Positions 1 to 9,380 are shown, counted from the stretch's first letter. The stretch: DNA of 48,806 nucleotides from Candidatus Hydrogenedens sp. (GCA_012522755.1 JAAYJV010000114.1:1-48806); one strand, 5' to 3'. Notes: a model not told the origin generated them from the letters alone. Numbers and translations: made by a program.

Positions 1-288
1 GTCAGTTCCCCTGAATATGACGCCGGCAGAGTGACAACTGATGCCCTGATTGATCATCGTTTTGTGATTGAGAATCGGGGCAACAGTCCTTTGGCGTTGA
101 CGGGCGTCAAGAGCTCCTGCGGATGTGCGGCTGCAATCAGCGCAGGGGTGGCCGACACACAGTTTGAATACCTTATGGGCGGTCCTTGGCACTCGCTGCA
201 AAAACGAAGTGAAAATGGGCGAGGGGAAAACGGCAGCCCATTTTATGCAATTAACCGAACCAGGCGAATTCCAATGGCACCTATTTGA
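1..288 (+). pseudogene. DUF1573-domain fragment, truncated at both ends
   Basis: The frame is open from the first base of the window. It reads a classic DUF1573 core: a His-Arg-Phe-x-Ile-x-Asn strand, then NRGNSPLALTGVKSSCGC, the Ser-Cys-Gly-Cys signature of these Ig-like periplasmic domains. After the CGC motif (about base 125) the resemblance stops, and the last 45 or so residues look like out-of-frame translation of the transposase-like tail that overlaps here. The upstream part of the gene lies outside the window. I read it as a DUF1573 gene destroyed by an insertion or deletion junction. Family assignment is fairly sure; the pseudogene status is inference. Confidence 0.5.
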
Positions 289-310
289 TTTGCTGGGACT
301 CAAGCCATAA
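125..310 (+). pseudogene. possible IS transposase C-terminal remnant
   Basis: In the second frame, overlapping the DUF1573 fragment, is a short open stretch ending in TEPGEFQWHLFDLLGLKP and TAA. The pattern of Thr-Glu-Pro followed by Gln and a Leu-rich 'LFDLLGL' end resembles the C-termini of IS4/IS1634-superfamily transposases. There is no convincing start site, and nothing upstream in this frame looks like the catalytic domain. It is best read as a remnant left by an old insertion that interrupted the neighbouring gene. Recognition is weak because only about 50 residues remain. Confidence 0.3.
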
Positions 311-524
311 AGCTGTGTACCCAGTAAGTGCGCATTTGTTTTTTGCGAAAAGACCTGATACTATTGGACAAAACCACTTTTGGCCTGTGAACTCCGGTCA
401 GAGCTGTGCTCAGCCCACCCTCTTTTCTTCACCGGCCATCGTAATATGACATGAATATTCGAGAACACAACTCTCCGGAATTTTTCATGCCCTTCTCGGG
501 CACATTACCCAAACACTCAGTTTT

Positions 525-553
525 TTGGAAGCACGGGCCTAAATGTCTATAAT
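525..553 (+). promoter_or_regulatory. sigma-70-like promoter for the secreted-protein pair
   Basis: TTGGAA (525-530) and a perfect TATAAT (548-553) are separated by 17 bp. The expected start lies near 560, giving a leader of about 80 nt before the gene at 643. The rest of the 311-642 gap shows no gene. Confidence 0.55.
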
Positions 554-642
554 AATACCCTTATATAGACGCCACAGCCCCGGGCACCGGGCCTTGCACC
601 TTTTCAACCCCTGTATTTTTTAGAGGATCCAGAAATACCATC

Positions 643-2421
643 ATGCAGTTTATTTCTTCTTCCACCCGTGCAATCACCGCACTCCTTCTCCTGACCGGAC
701 TTCTTGTCGCAACGCCTCTCCTGGCTCAGGATCCCAACCCGCCTTCCATCCGGGGAGGAGGCGCCTGGCCCATCCGTCGGCAGTGGACACCGGCCGAAAC
801 AAAACACTATGCCCGTTGGGTGGAGAATCTCTTTGATAAAAAGACCACGGGCACTGTGGAGCAACGCACAGCCAAACTGGAATACCTCCTCAAAGATCCG
901 GAGATGAACCTTCTGCAGGATCCCGCCTTTCTCGGAGAAGGAGGCAACCCCCAGATGCCCGCCGGGCTCATGCGCTCCATGCACCATCTCATGGATTGCG
1001 GCAAGTTCACAGCTTTTATCCCCGCGTACTATGCCTACAGACGCGCCCTGCCCTGGATGACCGCCACAGTCAGTACCGGTCAACGGGGCGTGGATGTGCG
1101 CATTGCTGATTTCAATATCCCCTATGGCGGAACGAGCAGCCACACCAGCCCTTCCCTCAGCCACTTTTTCAATAATGCCGTGGGACATTTCATTTCCGGA
1201 AACTTCCGGATCAATCTCAACGGGAAAAATGCCGAACTTTCCGATACACTCCCCGTTGCCTTGAACCGCGACCAACTCCTGCCGGGATGCATGAACTATC
1301 TCGATGGGCACTGTCTGGTTCTTGCCAAAGTGACTGAGTATGGCGAACTGTACTTTCTCAACTGCAGCACCACCACGTCCCGGGATATATTCACTTACAA
1401 CGGCATGAATGTTGTCGGAGGCGCAACGCCCCGGGGCAGTGATCCTGATGACGAATGGGCCGGCTGCTACCAGGGGCTTCGCGTGCTCCGTTATCCTATC
1501 GCTGAAACGGACAGCCGGGGCAATGTGACCCGTGTCCGCCGCCGAACAGATCAGGAAATGGTGGAATTCGGATTCAGTACGGAGCAATACGATCTGACCC
1601 GGGAAATGTATGACAACCACTTTATCGAAGAAGGTGACCTGCGTCCCTCCAGCATCCACGATCTCATCAGATTGCGTATGAAAACACTCGACAGGATCGC
1701 GCCGGCACCCTTCATCCGCCAGTATTGCGATGAACTCCTGCAGGCTTATATTGAGCGGGAACGTTTCATCCAGGATGCCTGGAAGGACGTTCTGCGCAAC
1801 GGCCCCATCGTTTATCCCGAAGATCATGAAAAGGATAATATCTTTCAGGCAACAGGACGCTGGGAAACCTGGAGCTCCCCTTCCTCTGACGTGGACAGAC
1901 GCAATAAATATTTTTATCTGGCCGACTGGATGGAATATGCCATACGCATGTTTGAGATGAAGCCCGATTTCATTGATATGACCGGGCTGGAATCCTATGG
2001 CATACGCAGCCAGGCGGATCTCGCCGCGGCCATGATCGCTGAAAAGAACAAACACTTCGAAAAACTTTCTCTGGACTATGTCAATTCGAAAGGACAGAAG
2101 GTCACCCTCACCCTGAAACAAGTTGAGGAGCGCCTGTATGATCTTTCCTTTGATCCCAACCACCCGCCGGAATTGCGCTGGGGTGCTCCCTTTGACAGCG
2201 ACGAGTTCGCCGGAGCACCTTCCCGGCCCACACCCTTGCCCGGAGGCCATAAAATGCCCATGGACGAAGCCTTCAAACTTCAGGCTTTTTATCGCAGCCT
2301 CTGTCAGCGCGAAACTTCAACAAGCTATCTGCGCGGCATGTTTACCGCAGGATATCCCATCCGTGATAAACTGGATGCGCAGGTAGGAAAATGGTCCTAT
2401 GCCACAGATGCCCTGCTCTGA
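643..2421 (+). CDS. secreted putative papain-like cysteine hydrolase (paralogue 1)
   Basis: The 592-residue protein begins with a Sec signal peptide (Arg-9, hydrophobic 11-26, likely cleavage after the Ala of LLAQ), so it acts outside the cytoplasm. I do not recognise a named family. It is about 45-50% similar by eye to the next gene. Both share an N-terminal RQWTPAET block, a Cys in a DC-x-K context followed by YYAYRRALP (Cys119), a DGHCLVLA strand (His223) and FLN (Asn240), then a C-terminal DPNHPPELRWG block. Cys, His and Asn/Asp in this order and setting suggest a papain- or transglutaminase-like fold. That function is inference. The start is the only Met ahead of the signal peptide, and no strong ribosome site is close to it. 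Confidence 0.8.
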   Translation: MQFISSSTRAITALLLLTGLLVATPLLAQDPNPPSIRGGGAWPIRRQWTPAETKHYARWVENLFDKKTTGTVEQRTAKLEYLLKDPEMNLLQDPAFLGEGGNPQMPAGLMRSMHHLMDCGKFTAFIPAYYAYRRALPWMTATVSTGQRGVDVRIADFNIPYGGTSSHTSPSLSHFFNNAVGHFISGNFRINLNGKNAELSDTLPVALNRDQLLPGCMNYLDGHCLVLAKVTEYGELYFLNCSTTTSRDIFTYNGMNVVGGATPRGSDPDDEWAGCYQGLRVLRYPIAETDSRGNVTRVRRRTDQEMVEFGFSTEQYDLTREMYDNHFIEEGDLRPSSIHDLIRLRMKTLDRIAPAPFIRQYCDELLQAYIERERFIQDAWKDVLRNGPIVYPEDHEKDNIFQATGRWETWSSPSSDVDRRNKYFYLADWMEYAIRMFEMKPDFIDMTGLESYGIRSQADLAAAMIAEKNKHFEKLSLDYVNSKGQKVTLTLKQVEERLYDLSFDPNHPPELRWGAPFDSDEFAGAPSRPTPLPGGHKMPMDEAFKLQAFYRSLCQRETSTSYLRGMFTAGYPIRDKLDAQVGKWSYATDALL

Positions 2422-2532
2422 GTCCCTATGTTTTTTCACGGAACAAATCAACCCTGCGACGATACACTGATCCCATGCCTCAACTCCTGCAAGCGATGCG
2501 GGAGGATCAGCCATCACGGGAAAGGATATGCA

Positions 2533-4353
2533 ATGCTCCGTTTTTCTGGAATCCTTACAGCCCTCGCCCTGCTCTTTGTTGTTTCTCTAACGGCGACGGC
2601 AAGCGATCCCAACCCCGCAACCATCCATTCCACCCGCGGTGCCTGGCCACTCCACAGGCAATGGACACCAGCGGAAACGCGACACTTCGCCGCCTGGGTC
2701 TCCAATATTTATGACCGGAAAGTGAATGGCAGCAAAGAGCAGCGCCTGGCAAAACTGGAACATGTTCTCACCGATCCTGAAATGAACCTCCTGCTGGATC
2801 CTGAATTTATCGGAGAACCCTCCAATCCGCAACTGGAACAGGCGACTATCCGCGCACTCCACCATATTGTGGATTGCCACAAACTGCTCATGTCTCTGGG
2901 CGGTTATTACGCCTGTCGCCGGGGATTGCCCTTCATGTACAGCTCCGTGCGCTCTTCAGACGGGACGGATATACGGACGGCGCCCTCCACGCAGCCGGCT
3001 GGAACAGCCAGTTCCTTTGAATACCTTTCGGCGCACCAGTTTTTCGTGGATCTCGTAACAGGGACCTGCACAGGCAATCTGCGCGTGGAGCCGCACAGCA
3101 GAAACTCTGAGTTGAGCGATACCTGCCCTGTTGCCATCACTCCTGAATTCCTTATACCGGGATGCTCTTTTTATCTCGATGGTCACGTCCTGGTTCTCGC
3201 CGAGATCGAATCCGGCGGAGGCGTGCGCTTTCTCGATGCGACCACATCACCGACAAGAGACCTCTATACCTTCAACGGAATGAATGCCGTCACAGGAATC
3301 ACTCCCAAGGATTCAACCAGGGAAGAGAATCCCTATGCAGGATGCTTCCGCGGATTCCGGGTGCTTCGCTATCCTCTGGCCGAAACGGACAAAGAGGGAA
3401 AGGTTACCCGTGTCCGCCGGCGAAGCGATGAGGAAATGCTGGAATTCGGCTATAATCTGGAACAATATGACCGTATGGAAGAATTGACGACCAGGGGAAG
3501 TATCACCGAAAAGGGCTTCACTCTGGGAAGCATGCACCAATACATCCGCTTTCGCCTCAGAGAAGACAAGCCCATCGCACTGATGGCGATCATGGAGCGC
3601 TTTCTCCGTGATTTCGAAAACACCCTGCTCATCCGCGAAGAAAAAGTTCAGAAAGCCTGGGAAAATCGCTGTGCTGAAGGAGCCATCGAATTTCCGGGAG
3701 GAACGGCCTCACGCAATATCCATCATACAGGCGGACGGTGGGGGATTTATGCCACAGCCCTGGAAGATGCCGAAATGCGGGGACGGTATTTCGCATTCCT
3801 GGAAGAAATGGACGCAGCCATCCAATGGTTTGAAGTGGCTCCCTCCTTTCTCGACCTCAAAGGCCTCAATCTTCATGCCGTCTGGAGCGCCTCCGATCTC
3901 GCTGTTGCCGCCCTCCACGCGAAAAATATGCTCTTTGAAAAACAATTCCTGAATATCAGGGACAGTGAAGGACAAATACAACGCCTCTCTTTTCTTGATC
4001 TGGAAAAGCGTATCTATGACCTCTCCTTCAATCCCAACCATCCGCCTGAAGTCCGCTGGGGAAGTGCTCCGGACGCCCTGTCCCCGGAATTGATCCAAAA
4101 ATGCGCTACACCTGTGAGCAATAGAAAAGAAGTGTCTCTGGCGGATGCATATAGAATGGAGCGCCCTTACAGGAGCCTCACACGCAGAGAAATTGAAGAC
4201 ACACCCATGAGCGAAGTCGCTGATGGTGATCATTTTTTCAGAGAGGTACTGGACAGTTATCTGTGGCCGAAATGGCAGGGACATTTCTCGCCACCCCTCG
4301 TACCTCACGGCGGAAAAGTTGCCTATGAGCGTCAGCTGGCATCCCGCCGATAG
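2533..4353 (+). CDS. secreted putative papain-like cysteine hydrolase (paralogue 2)
   Basis: This is a tandem paralogue of the preceding gene, 606 residues from the chosen ATG. That ATG has AAAGGA 7 bp upstream and starts directly with a signal peptide (hydrophobic 7-20, ending ATASD). The earlier in-frame ATG at 2428 would put a Cys-rich non-signal segment in front and is unlikely. The conserved sites match paralogue 1: WTPAET, Cys115 in VDCHK followed by YYACRRGLP, DGHVLVLA (His218), FLDA (Asp235) and NPNHPPEVRWG near the end. The two genes lie 111 bp apart and probably share the promoter at 525. The substrate is unknown; the hydrolase idea rests only on the Cys/His/Asp order. Confidence 0.8.
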   Translation: MLRFSGILTALALLFVVSLTATASDPNPATIHSTRGAWPLHRQWTPAETRHFAAWVSNIYDRKVNGSKEQRLAKLEHVLTDPEMNLLLDPEFIGEPSNPQLEQATIRALHHIVDCHKLLMSLGGYYACRRGLPFMYSSVRSSDGTDIRTAPSTQPAGTASSFEYLSAHQFFVDLVTGTCTGNLRVEPHSRNSELSDTCPVAITPEFLIPGCSFYLDGHVLVLAEIESGGGVRFLDATTSPTRDLYTFNGMNAVTGITPKDSTREENPYAGCFRGFRVLRYPLAETDKEGKVTRVRRRSDEEMLEFGYNLEQYDRMEELTTRGSITEKGFTLGSMHQYIRFRLREDKPIALMAIMERFLRDFENTLLIREEKVQKAWENRCAEGAIEFPGGTASRNIHHTGGRWGIYATALEDAEMRGRYFAFLEEMDAAIQWFEVAPSFLDLKGLNLHAVWSASDLAVAALHAKNMLFEKQFLNIRDSEGQIQRLSFLDLEKRIYDLSFNPNHPPEVRWGSAPDALSPELIQKCATPVSNRKEVSLADAYRMERPYRSLTRREIEDTPMSEVADGDHFFREVLDSYLWPKWQGHFSPPLVPHGGKVAYERQLASRR

Positions 4354-4452
4354 TTTTCGGGGACACTGTCAGGCCAGGCCTGCAAGCTGGTCACAAACAG
4401 TGGGGTCTTATTTCACAAGGCCTGTCCCTGATTTAAAGAAAAGGAGTCTGCT

Positions 4453-5796
4453 ATGTCTTGGAATGTGTTTAAACCGGCGCCGCATATACCGCGATTGCCT
4501 GATGACGAGGTAAAGCGGCTTTACCCCCGTTTCCGATGGCGGATCATGGAATCCACCTTCATGGGTTATGCCGCTTTCTATCTGGTTCGCAACAACCTCT
4601 CTGTTGTCGCACCCGAGTTGATGGAAACCCTCAACTACAGCAAATCCGATATCGGCAGCCTTCTCGCTGTTACAGCCATTGCCTACGGCATAGGCAAATT
4701 TGTCATGGGTGCTGTTTCTGATCGCAGCAATCCGCGCTATTTCATGGCCTTCGGTCTGCTGCTCACCGCCCTGTGCAACTTCGCCTTTGGCTGGATTAAT
4801 ACCTTCTCCGTTCACTTCATCCTCTGGGCTCTGAACGGCTTCTTCCAGGCCATGGGCTGGCCTCCCTGCGGACGCTCTCAGGGACACTGGTTCAGCGAGC
4901 GGGAACGGGGGCTCATGTTCAGCATCTGGAATACGTCACATAATCTGGGTGGCGGTGTCGCCGGCTATGTGGCCGCCTGGGCAACGAGTTATTACGGCGG
5001 CTGGCAATATGCTTTCTACGTGCCGGGCTTCCTGGCGCTCATCGGCTCCGTGTATCTCCTCCTTCGCCTCCGGGATACCCCTCAGTCTGTGGGTTTGCCA
5101 CCCATTGAAGAATACAATGACGATTATCCTCAGGGCCGGGAAGACTGTGAAGAGCGCGAACGTGAGCTCACCATGAACGAACTGCTTTTCAAATATGTAT
5201 TGACCAACAAATTCGTATGGCTTCTGGCCTTCGCCAATTTCTTCACTTATATCGCCCGATACAGCATGCTGGACTGGGGACCCATGTATCTGCGCGAGAT
5301 GAAAGGCGCCTCCCTGCAGAGCGGCGGGCTGGCTGTTCTCGCCATTGAATTCGGCGGCATCCCCTCCACCATTCTCATGGGCTGGTTTTCCGATCTGGCC
5401 GGAGGACGGCGGGGCATGCTTTCTGTTCTCTGTCTCATACCGGTCGTCGGCGCCTTTACAATCATGCTCTTCACACCGGCAACCCTCATCTCCCTGGATA
5501 TGATTCTGCTGGCGATCATCGGGCTTTTCGTTTATCCCGTCATTAATTTCATTGTCATTATCGCCCTCGACATTATCGGTAAGAAAGCCATCGGCACTGC
5601 TGCGGGCTTTATCGGTCTTTTCGGTTATCTGGGCAAAACGGTGCAGGCGAAAGGATTCGGCTGGATTCTGGATTACTCCACGCCACTGTGGGGCCCGGAG
5701 ACAGCCTGGAACCTGGTCATTATCTCCATCGTGGGTTGTACCGTTCTCGCTGCAGCACTTCTCGCATTCACCTGGAACCTGAAACCGCGCTCATAG
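4453..5796 (+). CDS. glpT: GlpT/UhpT-family organophosphate:phosphate antiporter
   Basis: The 447-residue product is a major facilitator of the organophosphate:Pi antiporter family, with about 12 hydrophobic segments. It matches GlpT closely in the loop after TM1 (AAFYLVRNNLSVVAPEL, with the substrate-binding Arg), in GWPPCGRSQGHWF, in the central loop TPQSVGLPPIEEYNDDYP, and in the ARYSMLDWGPMYLREMK segment, whose Arg corresponds to the second phosphate-binding Arg. It should exchange glycerol-3-phosphate or a related phosphoester for phosphate across the inner membrane. AAGGAG sits 7 bp before the ATG. Whether the substrate is glycerol-3-phosphate, hexose phosphate or a sensor ligand (UhpC) cannot be told. 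Confidence 0.9.
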   Translation: MSWNVFKPAPHIPRLPDDEVKRLYPRFRWRIMESTFMGYAAFYLVRNNLSVVAPELMETLNYSKSDIGSLLAVTAIAYGIGKFVMGAVSDRSNPRYFMAFGLLLTALCNFAFGWINTFSVHFILWALNGFFQAMGWPPCGRSQGHWFSERERGLMFSIWNTSHNLGGGVAGYVAAWATSYYGGWQYAFYVPGFLALIGSVYLLLRLRDTPQSVGLPPIEEYNDDYPQGREDCEERERELTMNELLFKYVLTNKFVWLLAFANFFTYIARYSMLDWGPMYLREMKGASLQSGGLAVLAIEFGGIPSTILMGWFSDLAGGRRGMLSVLCLIPVVGAFTIMLFTPATLISLDMILLAIIGLFVYPVINFIVIIALDIIGKKAIGTAAGFIGLFGYLGKTVQAKGFGWILDYSTPLWGPETAWNLVIISIVGCTVLAAALLAFTWNLKPRS

Positions 5797-5813
5797 CTCG
5801 TTTCAAGATGAAA

Positions 5814-5843
5814 TTGGGCATTGCAAAGAGGCTTTGCTATACT
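5814..5843 (+). promoter_or_regulatory. promoter of the greA-like gene
   Basis: TTGGGC (5814-5819), 18 bp, TATACT (5838-5843). It lies just after the transporter stop, and the expected transcript start is about 60 bp before the greA-like ATG. Confidence 0.45.
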
Positions 5844-5913
5844 TTTCTGATTGCCGGGAAGAACCCGCTCTTGCCGGCACTCTGTATTTTATTTCAATGA
5901 GGATCAAACCATC

Positions 5914-6387
5914 ATGTCCCACCAGACTCTTTACGTGAGTGCGGAAGGCCTCAACAAAATGAAAGCCGATCTGGCCGCCCTTTTTAAAAGAAGGACCGTC
6001 GTTGCTGAAGCCATTGAACATGCCCGCAGCCTGGGCGACTTGAGTGAAAATGCCGAATACCATTCAGCCAAAGAAGAGCAGGCTTTGATTCATGCGCACA
6101 TACGGGACCTGGAAGATAAAATAGGTCGGGCCGCCCTCCTTCCCACGGCAAACCGCGATACGAGCAAAGCCTTTCTGGGGGCGACCATCCGTGTCAAAAA
6201 CCTCAAACTCCAGCAGGAATCCCTTTATATTCTCGTGGACCCGGCCGAAGCGGATATCATGACCGGAAAAATTTCAGCCCAATCCCCTGTAGGAAAAGCT
6301 CTCCTGGGAAAAGCTGTGGGAGAAGAGGTAACGGCACAAACTCCCGCCGGCCCCATGGCTCTCGCCATCCTCGAAATTACCTACTGA
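5914..6387 (+). CDS. greA: GreA/GreB-family transcription elongation factor
   Basis: A 157-residue cytoplasmic factor that rescues backtracked RNA polymerase by stimulating transcript cleavage. The N-terminal half is the Gre coiled coil. The acidic tip motif LGDLSENAEYHSAKEEQ carries the Asp and Glu residues inserted into the polymerase secondary channel. The C-terminal half, including GKISAQSPVGKALLGKAVGEEV, is the FKBP-like domain. Length and motif order are normal for the family. The ATG at 5914 is chosen because it has GAGG just upstream and begins exactly at the conserved domain; the open frame extends 21 codons further 5' without similarity. The gene has its own promoter and a strong terminator. 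Confidence 0.92.
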   Translation: MSHQTLYVSAEGLNKMKADLAALFKRRTVVAEAIEHARSLGDLSENAEYHSAKEEQALIHAHIRDLEDKIGRAALLPTANRDTSKAFLGATIRVKNLKLQQESLYILVDPAEADIMTGKISAQSPVGKALLGKAVGEEVTAQTPAGPMALAILEITY

Positions 6388-6465
6388 TTACCTGAAGCTC
6401 CGGTTCTCTTCGCTCCGGACTCTGCATCACAACATCTCCGTCATCCTTCTGCGCATAAAGCATAC

Positions 6466-6497
6466 AAGCCTCTTTTCTCCTGGAAAAGGGGCTTTTT
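6466..6497 (+). terminator. rho-independent terminator after greA
   Basis: A 12-bp stem (6466-6477 with 6483-6494, one G-U pair) with a 5-nt loop is followed by a T run. It ends the greA transcript 79 bp past its stop. Confidence 0.8.
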
Positions 6498-6528
6498 CGC
6501 CTTCTTTTTATGGAATATGGCTTTGAGA

Positions 6529-6556
6529 TTGACTATCCTCCATGTTTCCTTATAAA
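6529..6556 (+). promoter_or_regulatory. promoter of the DUF1846 gene
   Basis: TTGACT (6529-6534), 16 bp, TATAAA (6551-6556), placed between the greA terminator and the next ATG at 6592. Confidence 0.55.
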
Positions 6557-6591
6557 ATCCTTTTAACCCCCCCTTGCAACTGGAGATAGAG

Positions 6592-8115
6592 ATGTTACCA
6601 TCCGGCCCGGCCTTTGATGCGAAAAAATATCTGGAAGAGCAGACCCGAGAAATCCTTTCGCGAATGGAACACTTCAATAATAAACTGTATCTGGAATTCG
6701 GTGGAAAACTGCTTTTTGATTACCACGCCTCACGTGTGTTGCCCGGTTACGATCCCAATGTCAAAATGCAACTGCTCCATCAGTTTCGCGACAAGATCGA
6801 TCTGATCCTCTGTATCCATGCGGGAGATATCGCCCGGAAAAAAATACGGGCCGATTTCGGTATCACCTATGATATTGATGCTCTGAAACTCATTGATGAC
6901 CTCCGTATCGATTGGGGACTTGAAGTGACTGCTGTTGTCATCACCCGCTTCGATGATCAGGTCAGTGCACAGACCTTCAAGAACAAACTGGAACGACGCA
7001 ATGTCCGGGTCTATACGCACCGGGCCACAAAAGGCTATCCCACCGATGTGGACACCATTGTCAGTGATGAAGGCTATGGCTGCAACAGCTATATTGAAAC
7101 GACTCATCCTCTTGTGGTTGTTGCGGGACCCGGTCCGGGCAGCGGAAAAATGGGTACCTGCCTCTCGCAGTTGTATCACGAATACAAGCGGGGGCGACAG
7201 GCGGGCTATGCCAAATTCGAAACCTTTCCCATATGGAATCTGCCCCTGAAACATCCCGTGAACCTGGCCTATGAAGCAGCCACGGCCGACATGAAAGACG
7301 TCAACGTCATTGACCCCTTCCATCTCGAAGCCTACGGAACCACAACGGTCAATTACAACCGCGATGTGGAAGCTTTTCCCCTCCTCAACCGCATTTTCCA
7401 CAAGATTACCGGAAAAGAAAGCTTTTACAGTTCCCCTACGGACATGGGCGTGAACCGCATCGCTTTCGGTATCATTGACCACGAGGCCGTTGAGGAAGCA
7501 GCGCGCCAGGAAGTGATCCGACGGGTTCTGCAGACACGCTGTGATTATATTCTGGGACAAAGCGACAAAGAAGAGGTGGAACGCGTGGAGCTGCTCATGA
7601 ACGAGCTGGATGTTCAGGTGGAAGGCCGTCCTGTGGTGCTTCCCGCCCGTGATGCCGCCGAAAAAGCGCGCCAAAAAAACAAAGGCAACCAGGGTGTTTT
7701 CTGCGGAGCCGCCCTCCAACTCAAAGACGGTGAGATCATCACAGGTAAAAACTCACCTCTCATGCACGCTTCCACCAGCGCCATTCTCAATGCCATCAAA
7801 CATATGGCCGGTATCCCCGGTCAGATCCATCTCATCACTCCGGGAATCATTGATGCCATCGGCACCATGAAATGGGAGGTGAAAGGTGCGGAGAGTGTGA
7901 GTCTGGATTTGGAGGAAGCTCTCATTGCCGTGGGCGCCTCTGCACAGGGCAGCGATGCAACCAAGAAGGCCATAAAACAACTCAAGCATCTCAGAGGATG
8001 CAGCATGCACCTGACCCATATCCCCTCTCCCGGCGATGAGGCCGGCCTGCGAACCCTGGGAATCGATGTGACCAGCGACCCCCATTTCGCTACAGAATGC
8101 CTTTATATCACTTGA
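6592..8115 (+). CDS. DUF1846 family protein
   Basis: The 507-residue product has the family's usual length of about 500. It is recognisable from FDAKKYLEEQTREILSR at the start, LYLEFGGKLLFDYHASRVLPG, the DVDTIVSDEGYGCNSYIETT segment, and VVAGPGPGSGKMGTCLSQLYHE, a P-loop-like Gly-rich stretch. The family's biochemical role is not established to my knowledge; a nucleotide-binding function is suggested by the Gly-rich loop. The ATG at 6592 has GGAG 8 bp upstream, which decides it over an in-frame ATG six codons earlier. The gene stands alone, with its own promoter and a long empty region after it. Confidence 0.9.
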   Translation: MLPSGPAFDAKKYLEEQTREILSRMEHFNNKLYLEFGGKLLFDYHASRVLPGYDPNVKMQLLHQFRDKIDLILCIHAGDIARKKIRADFGITYDIDALKLIDDLRIDWGLEVTAVVITRFDDQVSAQTFKNKLERRNVRVYTHRATKGYPTDVDTIVSDEGYGCNSYIETTHPLVVVAGPGPGSGKMGTCLSQLYHEYKRGRQAGYAKFETFPIWNLPLKHPVNLAYEAATADMKDVNVIDPFHLEAYGTTTVNYNRDVEAFPLLNRIFHKITGKESFYSSPTDMGVNRIAFGIIDHEAVEEAARQEVIRRVLQTRCDYILGQSDKEEVERVELLMNELDVQVEGRPVVLPARDAAEKARQKNKGNQGVFCGAALQLKDGEIITGKNSPLMHASTSAILNAIKHMAGIPGQIHLITPGIIDAIGTMKWEVKGAESVSLDLEEALIAVGASAQGSDATKKAIKQLKHLRGCSMHLTHIPSPGDEAGLRTLGIDVTSDPHFATECLYIT

Positions 8116-8650
8116 GTCACAGGGTATGTCATAAGCACTACTGACCGATCTGACCGACCTTCAGGGATACCAGTGATCCCCCCAGGTCTCTTATACCCGA
8201 CCCTAACTTCCGCCGTCTTCTCGTTTTATGGTACCGAGGACGGTCTGTACCAACAGACGAAGCATCTCCAAAAATAAATCCTGTTCACCACTTTCTTGTA
8301 TTTGATCAAAAACTTCTATACTCTTTACTGGTCATCCCTTGCTTGCCTTTTGATTAGCCCAATAGGCCGGTTTTTGTATTCACCAAGAGTGTGCCAACGA
8401 TCACCCCCTTTATCCAATCAATTTACAGAAACTTCTTGACATAACCGATACGTTATCTTTCCGCCAATATCTACCTTTATGCATGCTCATATGTTTCTCC
8501 TGTCTTTTCCTTTTTATAATACGAAAACAGTATCGCTTCCTTACATATGGACTTCTACAGGCATTATCTATTTGGAAAACAGCGTATTTATCCTGTAGTC
8601 TTATGATGGATTGGTGTGTTGTTGTGGTTACTAAGGAAGGATCTGTTGCT
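8116..8650. other. 535-bp gap without a recognisable gene
   Basis: AT-rich in its second half. It holds a short direct repeat of CTGACCGA (about 8141-8158). A TTGACA at 8436 has no well-spaced -10 partner. I see no RNA gene or hairpin of note. It marks the change from housekeeping genes to the defence locus. Confidence 0.5.
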
Positions 8651-9319
8651 ATGCCAGTCAAAACAGCTGTAATAAATCGTGCGGTGCCGGGATCGGGAAA
8701 AACCACTATTTCCAACTGTATTGAGTCATACTTGAGTAAAAAAGGACTATCTGTCACCCTGCATTCGACAGATAGATATTTTATGACTGCTGAAGGGCGC
8801 TATGCCTTTGATATCAGTCAACTCTACGATAATCATTTGAAAAACCTGATGGATTTTACTGAAAGCATCAAAGAGGAAACGGACGTTGTTATCTGTGACA
8901 ATATCAATCTCAGTCCGTGGCAGACAGAATCCTATACCCGTGTCTGCAGGAAGTTTGGATATCAGATTGTCATGGTGTCTTTTTCACCAAGAAACTTGCA
9001 AGACCATGTACGATCTCAGCAGGTTACACCGGAGAAGCCCGATGCCCATGGTGTACCGGAAGAGGTATTGATCCGCTTTATCGAGGAATGGAAAATTTAT
9101 ACGCCTCTTTTGAAGAAAAGTACACCTATCGATCCGACAGTACACAAACATTATTTTTGGAATGAGCTTACCCATGAGAAAGAAGAAAGTAAAGAATCAT
9201 GCCGACATTTTGACTTGGATCATCTGATCGAAATCCAACCAGACACTTATCACTTCATGAAGCGCTCAATAGGCTCACTGGTATACGATTATGTTATGAA
9301 CCGCCATCCCATATCATAA
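8651..9319 (+). CDS. P-loop kinase-like ATPase (N4BP2/PNKP-like AAA_33 type)
   Basis: A 222-residue protein. The N-terminal Walker A is RAVPGSGKTT (Lys17), followed by a HSTDRYF motif, YAFDISQLYDNHLKN, and VVICDNINLSPWQTESY, which takes the Walker B position. This layout (STD-x-YF, then FD, then DN-x-N) is that of the zeta-toxin/polynucleotide-kinase-like P-loop proteins related to N4BP2, which phosphorylate nucleic-acid ends or small molecules. The ATG at 8651 has AAGGAAGG about 11 bp upstream. The frame runs further 5' but without conserved sequence. It is convergent with the CRISPR operon end 61 bp away. Its substrate is unknown, and a link to the CRISPR locus is not shown. Confidence 0.75.
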   Translation: MPVKTAVINRAVPGSGKTTISNCIESYLSKKGLSVTLHSTDRYFMTAEGRYAFDISQLYDNHLKNLMDFTESIKEETDVVICDNINLSPWQTESYTRVCRKFGYQIVMVSFSPRNLQDHVRSQQVTPEKPDAHGVPEEVLIRFIEEWKIYTPLLKKSTPIDPTVHKHYFWNELTHEKEESKESCRHFDLDHLIEIQPDTYHFMKRSIGSLVYDYVMNRHPIS

Positions 9320-9380
9320 CTTATGAGGGGATACCGACTTTTAATTGGGCTCAAAAGACAGATACTATTCAAAACACCTC

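Noticed and set aside
604-2250. Long open frame on the minus strand opposite the first secreted protein
   Set aside because: It lies wholly antisense to a gene with signal peptide and conserved paralogue, has no ribosome site and no family features.
6730-7719. Open frame of about 330 codons on the minus strand opposite DUF1846
   Set aside because: Shadow of a well-supported gene; its composition is that of antisense translation.
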